A stretch of DNA of 11,747 nt. Origin: an uncultured Pelosinus sp. (lineage in GTDB: Bacteria > Bacillota > Negativicutes > UMGS1260). Positions 1-7,660 of the stretch are shown piece by piece. The position numbers were made by a program, and so were the translations under genes. The stretch's first letter is position 1. Every line of letters starts with the position of its first letter. The stretch is from assembly GCA_900550105.1 (NCBI GenBank), contig URQW01000079.1:1-11747 (forward strand), in the 5' to 3' direction. The notes under the pieces are model-generated. The model did no database searches. It worked only from the letters and a program-made list of their open reading frames with translations, and was not told the origin of the DNA.

Positions 1-563
1 GATTGCTCCATGATGTAGGTAAATCGCAGATTCCTCTGGCTGTGTTGAATAAACCGGAGCGGTTGCTTGACGAAGAAATGGCTGTCATGAAAATGCATAC
101 TCTCTATGGCTATGACTTGCTAAAAAACGTACCGGGAATTTCTAAGCAGGTATTAGCTGGCGTTGTGCAGCACCATGAACGGCTTGATGGAACTGGCTAT
201 CCTTTTGGTCTCGCGGCGGAAAAGATTGAGCCCTTTGGCAGAATTATTGCGGTAGCTGACATTTATGATGCGTTAACAAGTGATCGAGTTTATCATAAAA
301 AGACCACGCCCTTTGCCGTAGTGGAACTTCTAATTGAAGAGATGTTTGGTGCGCTTGATCCGACAGTTTGTACGGTTTTTTTAAATAATGTACGCGATTA
401 TTTTTTGGGGAATCGGGTACTCTTGAATACAGGTGAACAGGCGGAAGTCGTTTATCTTGGCCAATTCCTTGGTTCGCGGCCCATCGTAAAAACCGAAGAT
501 GGGGATTTTGTTGATTTAGAACGGCGTAAGGAAGTGACTATTGTAAAACTTGTTAGGGCTTAA
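1..563 (+). CDS. HD-GYP domain protein (probable c-di-GMP phosphodiesterase), 5'-truncated by window edge
   Basis: This is the C-terminal part of an HD-GYP protein; the reading frame is open from base 3 and the start lies upstream of the window. Visible in order are the HD metal-binding motif (LLHDVGKS, at the very start), a downstream HHE, then GTGYP, and the ADIYDALTSDR segment typical of the family. About 70 residues of C-terminal tail follow the HD-GYP core. HD-GYP enzymes hydrolyse c-di-GMP at a di- or tri-iron centre in the cytoplasm. All the signature residues in the visible part are intact, so it is probably active. It lies 17 bp upstream of a full-length paralogue with a closely matching sequence, including a shared VFLNNVRD tail motif, which points to tandem duplication. 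Its N-terminal sensory part cannot be judged. Confidence 0.9.
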   Translation, partial: LLHDVGKSQIPLAVLNKPERLLDEEMAVMKMHTLYGYDLLKNVPGISKQVLAGVVQHHERLDGTGYPFGLAAEKIEPFGRIIAVADIYDALTSDRVYHKKTTPFAVVELLIEEMFGALDPTVCTVFLNNVRDYFLGNRVLLNTGEQAEVVYLGQFLGSRPIVKTEDGDFVDLERRKEVTIVKLVRA

Positions 564-580
564 TTTCAGGAGGTTGCGCT

Positions 581-1672
581 ATGGCAGGAACGAAAAGGCT
601 CACTATTGATAAAGTTGAACCAGGGATGAGATTAGCTGATGTAGTATTGAATGAAATGGGCAAGGTGTTGTTGGAAAAAGGAACTGTTCTTACAGAAGCC
701 TTACTGCAGAGAATGCAGGAATGGAATGTTATGAGTGTTGTAGTTGCAGAGGCAGAAACAGCACCTACCGTTTCTACCCAGGCGGATCCTGTTGCAACGG
801 AATGGCAAAATAGTATGCAGACGCCTAAGGAATTTTCCGATCCTTACCATGATACAGTAGAAAGAGTCCGTGTCATTTTTCAGCAACTGCGCCAGAAGGA
901 ACCGCTTCCTTTACAAGAAATTTTTTCTTTGGTCAAAGGGCCAATTTCTTATATGATAAATGCTGTTGGTGTTATTAATCATTTGCAGCAAGAATATCAT
1001 CTCTCAGATTATACTTATCATCATTCGGTGAATGTGGCTATTATTACGGGGTTATTAGGGAAATGGTTAGAACTTTCGAAAACAGAGTTATTCGATCTAA
1101 TTGTATCTGGTTTGCTTCATGATGTGGGGAAAAGCCAGATTCCGTCAGAGATTCTTGATAAACCAAGTCAGCTTACTCCAGAAGAAATGGCTCTTGTGCA
1201 ACAGCATGCTTATTTCGGTTATCAGATTGTAAGACAAGAAAAAGCCTTGTCAGCTAATGCTGTTTGTGGTATATTACAGCATCATGAACGAATGGATGGT
1301 AGCGGCTATCCGCTTCATGCGAAGAAAGATGCGATACATCTTTTTGGACGTATTGTAGCAATTGCTGATATTTATGATGCTATGACCTCGAATCGTTCTT
1401 ATCGGGAAAAAGTAGCGCCTTTTACTGTGATTGAGGCCCTTATTAATGATATGTATCAGAAGTTAGATGTGGAAATTTGTACGGTCTTTCTAAATAATGT
1501 ACGCGATTGCTTTTTAGGTAACATTGTGGTGTTAAACAATGGCCAGCAAGCCGAGGTTATTTATTTAGGTCAGTTTATGGCAGCCCGACCTGTTGTCCGT
1601 ACTGATAAGGGCGAGTTTATTGATCTGGAAAGACGTAAAGATTTGAGTATTGTTAAATTAATGCATAAATAG
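581..1672 (+). CDS. HD-GYP domain protein (probable c-di-GMP phosphodiesterase), full length
   Basis: This 363-residue protein has a strong AGGAGG ribosome binding site before the ATG. Residues 1 to about 60 form a small N-terminal domain of the kind often preceding HD-GYP (KVEPGMRLAD...), followed by a linker rich in Thr, Ala and Glu (about 56-85). The HD-GYP domain spans roughly 140-290, with HHS at 147-149, the HD pair at H180-D181, HHE at 234-236 and GYP at 242-244. All expected metal ligands and the GYP motif are present, so c-di-GMP hydrolysis is the likely activity. No membrane segment or receiver domain is visible. It follows its truncated paralogue by 17 bp and precedes queC by 12 bp, so it is probably cotranscribed with both. 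It ends in TAG, showing that TAG is an ordinary stop in this genome. Confidence 0.92.
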   Translation: MAGTKRLTIDKVEPGMRLADVVLNEMGKVLLEKGTVLTEALLQRMQEWNVMSVVVAEAETAPTVSTQADPVATEWQNSMQTPKEFSDPYHDTVERVRVIFQQLRQKEPLPLQEIFSLVKGPISYMINAVGVINHLQQEYHLSDYTYHHSVNVAIITGLLGKWLELSKTELFDLIVSGLLHDVGKSQIPSEILDKPSQLTPEEMALVQQHAYFGYQIVRQEKALSANAVCGILQHHERMDGSGYPLHAKKDAIHLFGRIVAIADIYDAMTSNRSYREKVAPFTVIEALINDMYQKLDVEICTVFLNNVRDCFLGNIVVLNNGQQAEVIYLGQFMAARPVVRTDKGEFIDLERRKDLSIVKLMHK

Positions 1673-1684
1673 GGAGTGTAAAGA

Positions 1685-2368
1685 TTGAAAGCAGTTGTCT
1701 TATTATCAGGCGGCCTTGATTCTACTGTCTGCATGTCAGTAGCTGCCGCTGCTGGTTATGAAATATATCCGCTTAGTTTTCGTTATGGTCAAAGACATAG
1801 CAGAGAGCTAGATTGTGCGCAGCAAGTCAGTGCGTTTTATCAAGTAAAAAAACATCTTATTGTTGATACGAATATGCAAGATATTGGTGGCAGTGCTTTG
1901 ACAGATCCGTCAATTGCTGTACCGAAGGGTGATGTAACGAGAGACGATATTCCGGTCACGTATGTTCCGGCCCGTAATCTTATTTTTTTGAGCTATGCTG
2001 TCGGTTATGCCGAAGTTTTGGACGCCGAAGCTGTCTATATTGGCGTCAATGCCATGGATTATTCCGGTTATCCTGATTGTCGGCCCGAGTTTATTGCTAA
2101 ATTTCAAGAGTTGGCTAACTTTGCTACCAAGGCGACAACCACAGGGAAAAAGATCCAAGTGCTTACGCCGTTGCAGTTTCTAAGCAAAAAAGAAATTGTA
2201 GTATTAGGAACAAAAAATAAGGCCCCACTTGCCTTGACTACAAGCTGTTATAATGGTGAAGCAGAAGCTTGTGGGGAATGTGATAGCTGTCTCTTACGGT
2301 TAAAAGGTTTTGCCGAAGCCGGGATGAATGATCCGATACCTTATAAAAAGAGGGGTGCCCATTTTTGA
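1685..2368 (+). CDS. queC: 7-cyano-7-deazaguanine synthase (QueC)
   Basis: QueC uses ATP and ammonia to convert 7-carboxy-7-deazaguanine to preQ0, the precursor of queuosine in tRNA. The 227-residue length fits the family. The PP-loop ATP motif SGGLDS is at residues 8-13, followed by the family segments VPARN (94-98) and VNAMDYSGYPDCRPEF (121-136). Four cysteines at C188, C196, C199 and C202 form the expected structural zinc site. The start is TTG, supported by AGGGAGTG just upstream; no ATG lies near the PP-loop. The last four bases overlap the first codon of folE2, which indicates translational coupling. Both genes act on the deazaguanine route (GTP to dihydroneopterin triphosphate, and CDG to preQ0); queD and queE are not in the window. 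Confidence 0.96.
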   Translation: MKAVVLLSGGLDSTVCMSVAAAAGYEIYPLSFRYGQRHSRELDCAQQVSAFYQVKKHLIVDTNMQDIGGSALTDPSIAVPKGDVTRDDIPVTYVPARNLIFLSYAVGYAEVLDAEAVYIGVNAMDYSGYPDCRPEFIAKFQELANFATKATTTGKKIQVLTPLQFLSKKEIVVLGTKNKAPLALTTSCYNGEAEACGECDSCLLRLKGFAEAGMNDPIPYKKRGAHF

Positions 2369-3180
2369 AAGATGTACAAAATCTGACAGATACAAGAGGA
2401 ATTGCAATTCAGCGCGTCGGCGTGAGTTCGGTTCATCTGCCGTTTTTAATTCAGGCCAAAGATGGTTCATTTCAAAGTGTTCTGGCGCAAATTACTCTTA
2501 CCGTAAGTTTGCCAGAGCAGTTTAAGGGGACTCATATGAGTCGCTTTATTGAAATTTTAAGCGAATGGAGTCAAAAGCCCATCTCCAAGCGTGAAATGAA
2601 TGATATCTTATTGGATACTTTGGAAAAATTGCAAGCCAAAAGTGCGGAACTTTTAATCCGATTCAAATATTTCGTAAAAAAGAAGGCGCCGGTAAGCGCT
2701 CTTGAAAGTTTGCTTGATTATGACTGCACTTTTTGTGGACGACTTGAACATGGCCAAGAGATGGCTTTTACCATGGAGCTTTCTGTTCCGTTTACCTCCT
2801 TATGTCCTTGTAGCAAGGAGATTTCTCGCTATGGCGCTCATAATCAACGCGGACTGATGCAAGTAAAGATTCGTCAACGGCAGGGATATTTTACGTGGAT
2901 CGAAGACTTGGCTGCTTTGATGGAAGCGCAGGGGAGCAGTCAAGTTTATCCCCTCTTAAAGAGGGAAGATGAAAAGTTTGTCACGGAAAAGGCCTATGAA
3001 AATCCAAAGTTTGTTGAGGATGTTTTGCGTGACTTAGTTCTTGCACTACGCACGCTGCCAGAAATCGAATGGTTTGAAGTAGAGTGCGAAAACTATGAGT
3101 CAATTCATAATCATAGCGCCTATGCCGCACATGTTGAGGAAGTAACACAAATAGAGGTGGAAAAAGAGGGAGAGCATTAA
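2365..3180 (+). CDS. folE2: GTP cyclohydrolase FolE2 (type IB)
   Basis: FolE2 converts GTP to 7,8-dihydroneopterin triphosphate, the first step for folate and for queuosine precursors. The 271-residue length is normal. The diagnostic block SLCPCSKEISRYGAHNQRG covers residues 145-163, with candidate metal ligand and catalytic residues C147, H159 and E201, and a late HNH (248-250) where the family has another conserved His. The start is TTG inside the end of queC (4 bp overlap), so it is probably translated by coupling. Type IB enzymes are known to work with metals other than zinc, unlike FolE. The pairing with queC suggests it feeds preQ0/queuosine synthesis, though a role in folate is equally possible if the genome lacks folE. 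Confidence 0.95.
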   Translation: MKDVQNLTDTRGIAIQRVGVSSVHLPFLIQAKDGSFQSVLAQITLTVSLPEQFKGTHMSRFIEILSEWSQKPISKREMNDILLDTLEKLQAKSAELLIRFKYFVKKKAPVSALESLLDYDCTFCGRLEHGQEMAFTMELSVPFTSLCPCSKEISRYGAHNQRGLMQVKIRQRQGYFTWIEDLAALMEAQGSSQVYPLLKREDEKFVTEKAYENPKFVEDVLRDLVLALRTLPEIEWFEVECENYESIHNHSAYAAHVEEVTQIEVEKEGEH

Positions 3181-3190
3181 GCTCTCTTTC
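3166..3190 (+). terminator. possible weak terminator after folE2
   Basis: A hairpin with a GAGAGC/GCTCTC core (3170-3175 with 3181-3186) and a 5-base loop holding the folE2 stop codon extends by G-T wobble and A-T/G-C pairs to 3166-3190. Only a short, interrupted T-rich tail (CCTT) follows, so termination would be partial at best. Confidence 0.35.
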
Positions 3191-3216
3191 CTTATGTAGT
3201 CATAGACTATAAAAAA

Positions 3217-3245
3217 TTGCCAAGCGGCTACTGACATGATAACAT
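3217..3245 (+). promoter_or_regulatory. probable sigma-A promoter for the envelope block
   Basis: TTGCCA at 3217-3222 and TAACAT at 3240-3245 are separated by 17 bp and fit a vegetative -35/-10 pair with one or two mismatches each. They lie in the 98-bp gap between folE2 and the deacetylase start at 3279, the only sizeable gap between those gene groups. Confidence 0.5.
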
Positions 3246-3278
3246 AGATACATGATAAAGTTGGAGCGTATAATAACC

Positions 3279-4148
3279 ATGAGAAAAGAGCAAAAACGGC
3301 TGATTGTCAATGCCGATGATTTTGGTTTGCATCCCCTTGTCAATGCAGGGATTGTAGAGGGCCACAAAGCGGGGTGTATTACGAGTACTTCCTTGATGCC
3401 GGGCGGCGCGGCTTTTACAGAAGCCGTCGCTTTGGCCAAAGAAATTCCTGATTTAGGGATCGGTATTCATTTAACTCTTGTTGGTGGTGAAAAGCCACTG
3501 TGTCAGCCTGAAGAAATTCCTTCATTAGTAGCCGAAAACAATTGTTTTGCAGCAGATTATGGTTCTTTTTTACAGAAATATTTCACTGGTAAAATACGAC
3601 GCAAAGAAATTGAAATAGAATTACGAGCGCAGGTAGAAAAAGCAATGGCCTCCGGACTATCTATTACTCATATTGATAGTCATCAACATATGCATGTTGT
3701 GCCTGGTATTGTTGACATTGTGATTCGTTTAGCGCAAGAATATGAAATTAAGGCAGTGAGAATTCCGTCAGAATCGTATTTCTTTTTTGGTAAATATCCT
3801 TGTTCTTTAGGTCGTTTTTTAGGTCGCGGTGCCTTATCACTGCTAGCAAAGCAGTCTCGTTATGCCTATGCAAAAGCGGGTCTTAGTCAACCTGATCATT
3901 TTTTTGGCATGCTGGCCGGTGGCAGTTTGTTGCCAGAATATTTTTTGGAAATTTTGAAATCCTTGCCGGAAGGAACTTCAGAAATTATGATTCATCCCGG
4001 CAAAGAGAATCAGAAGTTAAGTAACAACTATCCTTGGCGTTACCATTGGCAGGATGAATTGGCTGCGGTGTTGCAGGAAGAGAATCGCCTTCTTTTGGCT
4101 AAAAATAATATTGAATTGATTTCGTTTAAGGAGTTGTTGTATGAATAA
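3279..4148 (+). CDS. YdjC/HpnK-like carbohydrate deacetylase
   Basis: This 289-residue protein belongs to the YdjC/ChbG deacetylase family and most resembles the hopanoid-associated HpnK type. Characteristic motifs are NADDFG (11-16), IGIHLT with H64, and HIDSHQHMH (131-139). The paired Asp and the His residues are the expected metal and catalytic ligands. The substrate is probably an N-acetylated sugar, free or lipid-linked. I place the start at ATG 3279 because GGAG lies 12 bp upstream and the NADDFG motif then sits near the N-terminus as usual. An in-frame ATG at 3252 would add nine residues but has no ribosome binding site. It overlaps the next gene by 8 bp and opens the envelope block. 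No signal peptide is seen, so it is cytoplasmic. Confidence 0.85.
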   Translation: MRKEQKRLIVNADDFGLHPLVNAGIVEGHKAGCITSTSLMPGGAAFTEAVALAKEIPDLGIGIHLTLVGGEKPLCQPEEIPSLVAENNCFAADYGSFLQKYFTGKIRRKEIEIELRAQVEKAMASGLSITHIDSHQHMHVVPGIVDIVIRLAQEYEIKAVRIPSESYFFFGKYPCSLGRFLGRGALSLLAKQSRYAYAKAGLSQPDHFFGMLAGGSLLPEYFLEILKSLPEGTSEIMIHPGKENQKLSNNYPWRYHWQDELAAVLQEENRLLLAKNNIELISFKELLYE

Positions 4149-5124
4149 GTTGTACCAACGGCTTATTTTATTGATTTTACTTGTTGCCGGCATATCGGGA
4201 ACCGTCATTTATTTTACTGTTGATATTCACACTTTAAAGCATTTTGACGTATTTAAGCCTTGGACAATTCTACTTGTCTTATTTGTCTGGTCAGTGGGGA
4301 TGTTTTTTGATGGTACGAGGCTTATGCATCTTGTGCGCATTTCCGGCGAATCTATTTCACTGATACAGGCGGTTCAGGTGATTTTCAGCAATTACTTTTT
4401 AGCGCTACTCACACCAGGCGCTGCTGGGGGCGCTTTTGCTCAAGTGATGTTTTTGCGTAAAGCAGGAGTGCCGATTGGCAAAGCGACGGTTTTAGTGATT
4501 GTCCGAACCTTACTGTCGATTTTTTTTATGCTTGTTTGTATGCCCTTTATTTTTTTAATTGAAAGCGATAAATTACCTTGGTTATCACCAAATTTACTGT
4601 TGGGGATTTCTATTGGGTTATTACTTTGTATGGGTCTTGGTATTTGGTTGATTCGAACTAACCTGTTGGTTTACCTAATGCGCCCATTGTTTAAGAATGC
4701 GCGCCACCATCTTCGCCGTAATGCCTTTAATTTATATAAAGATGTGCGAGGCGGTGTTTTGTTGTTGGCAGCGGCGCCGTTGTCCATGATTCGAGTTTTT
4801 GTAGAATCCGCCTTTAGCCTGTTAGCTCTTTATAGTATGGTGCCTGCCTTGTTTTGGGGAATGGGAATTTCTGTCGACCTCGTTCATGTATTAGGAAAAA
4901 TGATTTTTTTAAATCTTTTATTATATTTTGCGCCTACACCAGGTGGCTCTGGCATTGCGGAAGGAACGTTTGTGTTGCTTTTTGCCAGTGATTTGCCTGC
5001 CGGAACTGTGGGCATACTTGCTGTTGTATGGCGGATTTTTTCAGAATATCTGCCGTTTTCGATTGGTATGTATTTTACCATACGCGTGTTTGGCCAGAAC
5101 TTTTTAACACGCGAAATCAAATAA
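4141..5124 (+). CDS. LPG-synthase-TM / YbhN-like integral membrane protein (possible lipid or lipid-linked sugar flippase)
   Basis: This 327-residue polytopic membrane protein has hydrophobic segments at about 7-27, 40-57, 75-92, 115-140, 151-171, 207-235, 248-268, 275-296 and 300-315. Two family marks are visible: TPGAAGGAFA (91-100) and APTPGGSGIAEG (264-275), both typical of the flippase-like membrane domain shared by MprF, YbhN and HpnL (PF03706). It lacks the cytosolic aminoacyl-transferase domain of MprF. AAGGAG sits 7 bp before the ATG, and the gene overlaps the deacetylase by 8 bp, so the two are probably coupled. By position between a sugar deacetylase, a sugar epimerase and two GT39 enzymes, I infer transport of a lipid or polyprenyl-phosphate sugar to the outer face of the inner membrane. 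The substrate is unknown. Confidence 0.8.
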   Translation: MNKLYQRLILLILLVAGISGTVIYFTVDIHTLKHFDVFKPWTILLVLFVWSVGMFFDGTRLMHLVRISGESISLIQAVQVIFSNYFLALLTPGAAGGAFAQVMFLRKAGVPIGKATVLVIVRTLLSIFFMLVCMPFIFLIESDKLPWLSPNLLLGISIGLLLCMGLGIWLIRTNLLVYLMRPLFKNARHHLRRNAFNLYKDVRGGVLLLAAAPLSMIRVFVESAFSLLALYSMVPALFWGMGISVDLVHVLGKMIFLNLLLYFAPTPGGSGIAEGTFVLLFASDLPAGTVGILAVVWRIFSEYLPFSIGMYFTIRVFGQNFLTREIK

Positions 5125-5161
5125 AAGTTCAGAGATTCGAATAAAGGAAGGGGTTCAATTT

Positions 5162-6085
5162 ATGAAAGTCTTAGTTACAGGTGGGGCCGGATTTATAGGC
5201 TCGCATCTTTCGCGAAAACTGCTTGCTGATGGTCATACTGTAGTAATTTATGATAATTTAAGTACGGGACGAAAGGAACATGTGCCAGCAAAAGTGAAGC
5301 TTGTTGTCGGCGATATTCGTCACGAAATGATGTCTACGGTGTTGGCAACGGAAAAATTTGATGCAGTAGTTCATTTAGCAGCGCAGACAGGCGTGCCGGC
5401 ATCCATTGAATCGCCTTTATTTGATGCCGATGTAAATATTCAAGGATCTGTTCGTTTGCTAGAAGCTTGTCGTACTTATGGTGTAAAGCGCGTCGTGTTT
5501 GCCTCGACTGCTGCTGTCTACGGTGATGTGGCGGAGGTACCAGTGAAAGAAGCTGCGCCGACAGTTCCGACTTCCTTTTATGGACTGAGTAAATTAACGA
5601 TTGAAAAATATTTAGCGTTGTATCAGGCGCAGTTCGGCCTTTCTTATGTGGTGCTGCGTTTTGCCAATGTGTATGGCGAACGCCAGGGCGATGGCGGTGA
5701 AGGCGGCGTTGTCAGTATTTTTTCGCGTAAGTGCTTCCAAGATGAACCTGTTACGATTTTTGGCACTGGGGAACAAACTCGCGATTTTGTTTATGCCGGT
5801 GATGTGGCTGAAGCAATTTTGCTTGCTTTGCAGACTGATAAAGACAATCAGGTTTATAACGTGAGCACAAAAACCGAAATAACGGTCAATGAATTGCTCC
5901 ATTGTATTGAGACTGTTAGTGCTAAAAAAATGAGTACCACTTATGAACCACCGCGTGAAGGCGATATCTTTCGTTCCTTTCTAGAAAATCAAGCGATCAC
6001 AAGTAATTTAGGCTGGAAAGCGAAAACAACTTTACCGGAAGGATTAGCTAGGACGTATAAATTCCTGTGTGGGAAAGGAAGCTAA
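5162..6085 (+). CDS. NAD-dependent sugar epimerase/dehydratase (UDP-glucose 4-epimerase-like)
   Basis: This 307-residue extended short-chain dehydrogenase has the NAD-binding motif TGGAGFIG at 6-13, an acidic residue D31 after the second strand, HLAAQT (71-76), the Ser/Thr site ASTAAVYG (114-121), the catalytic YGLSK (Y140, K144), RFANVYGERQ (167-176) and TRDFVYAGDVAEA (206-218). These are features of nucleotide-sugar 4-epimerases such as GalE and WbpP-like enzymes. The exact sugar cannot be read from the sequence. AAGGAAGGGG precedes the ATG. It lies 37 bp after the membrane protein and 6 bp before the first GT39 gene, so it most likely makes the sugar used by this block. Hopanoid-associated HpnA epimerases are an alternative family assignment. 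Confidence 0.88.
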   Translation: MKVLVTGGAGFIGSHLSRKLLADGHTVVIYDNLSTGRKEHVPAKVKLVVGDIRHEMMSTVLATEKFDAVVHLAAQTGVPASIESPLFDADVNIQGSVRLLEACRTYGVKRVVFASTAAVYGDVAEVPVKEAAPTVPTSFYGLSKLTIEKYLALYQAQFGLSYVVLRFANVYGERQGDGGEGGVVSIFSRKCFQDEPVTIFGTGEQTRDFVYAGDVAEAILLALQTDKDNQVYNVSTKTEITVNELLHCIETVSAKKMSTTYEPPREGDIFRSFLENQAITSNLGWKAKTTLPEGLARTYKFLCGKGS

Positions 6086-6091
6086 CAAGAA

Positions 6092-7645
6092 ATGAAATTT
6101 AACCGAATTACGCCTGCCTTATGGTTTATTATTGCGATTAGTTTGTTTACTGCGTTCTTTCAGTTAGGTCAACTGCCTCTATTGGATCCCGATGAGCCTG
6201 TTTATGGTGAAACGCCGCGGGAAATGTTGCTGTTTAATGATTGGCTATCACCTAGGATTTACGGCGATTTTTGGTATGATAAACCGCCGCTGTTCTATTG
6301 GCTGGTAGCTTTTAGCTTCAAATTGTTCGGAATCAATGAATTCGCTGCGCGTTTTCCGTCGGCTCTGTTAGCTGTTGCAACAGTGATTTTGATCTATCAG
6401 GCAGGCAGGAAGCTATTTGATGAACGAACTGGTTTATTGAGCGCGTTAGTGTTGACGACAATGGTTGAATTTTTTTACTTATCAAAAGCGGCTGTAACTG
6501 ATATGACGCTATTGTTTTGTCTTACGGCGTCATTGTTAGGCTTTTTGCTGAAACGCTACTGGCTGCTTTATCTTTTTGCCGGCCTAGCTACTTTGGCGAA
6601 AGGTCCGATTGGTCTTGTCTTTCCCGGAACGATAATCTTTCTTTATTTATTAGCCGGACGGCGCTGGGCTATTTTAAAACAAATGCAAATTTTACGGGGC
6701 TGTTTAATCTATTTGCTTGTTGCGGCGCCGTGGTATGGGTTCATGGCTTATACGCATGGGTCTCCGTTCATTGATACTTTTTTTGGATATCATAATGTGA
6801 CGCGCTTTACGTCGCCAGAACATCCTGAGGGAGTGCTTTGGTATTATTATATTCCCGTTATGCTGATCGGTTTTTTACCTTGGACGTCAGTGCTTGTTCA
6901 GGCTGTGAAAAATTCTTTGACAAGTTATGGGCAAACCTTTAGTTACTTACAGTTCTTAAATATTTGGGGCTTTTTCATTCTCCTCTTTTTTTCCATATCT
7001 CAGACAAAACTTGTTTCCTATATTCTTCCCATGTATCCACCGCTTGCGTTAGTGATCGGTTGGTATCTAAATCGACTTTATGAGCGGCGGCAGAAGCTAT
7101 CTTTTATTAGTTGGCCTATCGTAGCAACTGTATTGCTGGGACTTCTTGGTGTTGGTTTGGTTTTTGCAATGCAAAGACAAAATGAACTGCAGACTGGGAC
7201 AATCGTCAGCATCGTGTTATTTGTTTTCGCTGTAGGCGGATTGTGGGCAGCTTACCTGAAACGTAGTGTGTTAATGATGATTTTTAGTCAGGCTATTCCC
7301 TTTGCATTATTTAGCGCGGTTCTTGTTGTCTTTTTAGTTGGACCAGTTGCTAGTAGTTTAAGTATGAAATCGGCGGCAGAAAATTTTAAAAATATCTACG
7401 ATGGGCAGGCGCCTATCTATGTAGCTAAATTTTTACGTCCAGGTTTTGCCTATTATACTCATTTATACGGACAGGAACTAGATGATAAACGGAAGTCGGT
7501 CAGTAGTACGGTAATTGACGAAGCTGTTCGAGGAACTTATTTTGTAGTTCGCTATCAAGACTATACTGTCTTAAACGAGAAGACAAAACAGAGTTTGCAG
7601 CTGTTGTGGCAAGAACAAGATAAAATGATTTTGATTAAACAATAG
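6092..7645 (+). CDS. ArnT-like GT39 membrane glycosyltransferase, copy 1
   Basis: This 517-residue integral membrane protein belongs to the PMT/ArnT group, which transfers a sugar from polyprenyl phosphate to an acceptor on the outer face of the inner membrane. The first membrane helix (about 9-27) is followed by the extracytoplasmic loop with LLDPDEPVYGE (31-40), carrying the conserved Asp-Glu pair D34-E35, and by WYDKPPLFYW (61-70), a family signature. Many more hydrophobic segments follow to about residue 425, then a C-terminal soluble region of about 90 residues. The acceptor could be lipid A, another lipid, a polysaccharide or protein. It starts 6 bp after the epimerase; an AAAGGAAG stretch in the epimerase end is the likely ribosome binding site. 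It ends in two consecutive TAG codons. Confidence 0.88.
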   Translation: MKFNRITPALWFIIAISLFTAFFQLGQLPLLDPDEPVYGETPREMLLFNDWLSPRIYGDFWYDKPPLFYWLVAFSFKLFGINEFAARFPSALLAVATVILIYQAGRKLFDERTGLLSALVLTTMVEFFYLSKAAVTDMTLLFCLTASLLGFLLKRYWLLYLFAGLATLAKGPIGLVFPGTIIFLYLLAGRRWAILKQMQILRGCLIYLLVAAPWYGFMAYTHGSPFIDTFFGYHNVTRFTSPEHPEGVLWYYYIPVMLIGFLPWTSVLVQAVKNSLTSYGQTFSYLQFLNIWGFFILLFFSISQTKLVSYILPMYPPLALVIGWYLNRLYERRQKLSFISWPIVATVLLGLLGVGLVFAMQRQNELQTGTIVSIVLFVFAVGGLWAAYLKRSVLMMIFSQAIPFALFSAVLVVFLVGPVASSLSMKSAAENFKNIYDGQAPIYVAKFLRPGFAYYTHLYGQELDDKRKSVSSTVIDEAVRGTYFVVRYQDYTVLNEKTKQSLQLLWQEQDKMILIKQ

Positions 7646-7660
7646 TAGGAGAGATGCCTT

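Noticed and set aside
3252..3278. ATG 3252 as the deacetylase start
   Set aside because: No ribosome binding site precedes it, while GGAG precedes ATG 3279. It is also close to the predicted promoter start, leaving almost no leader.
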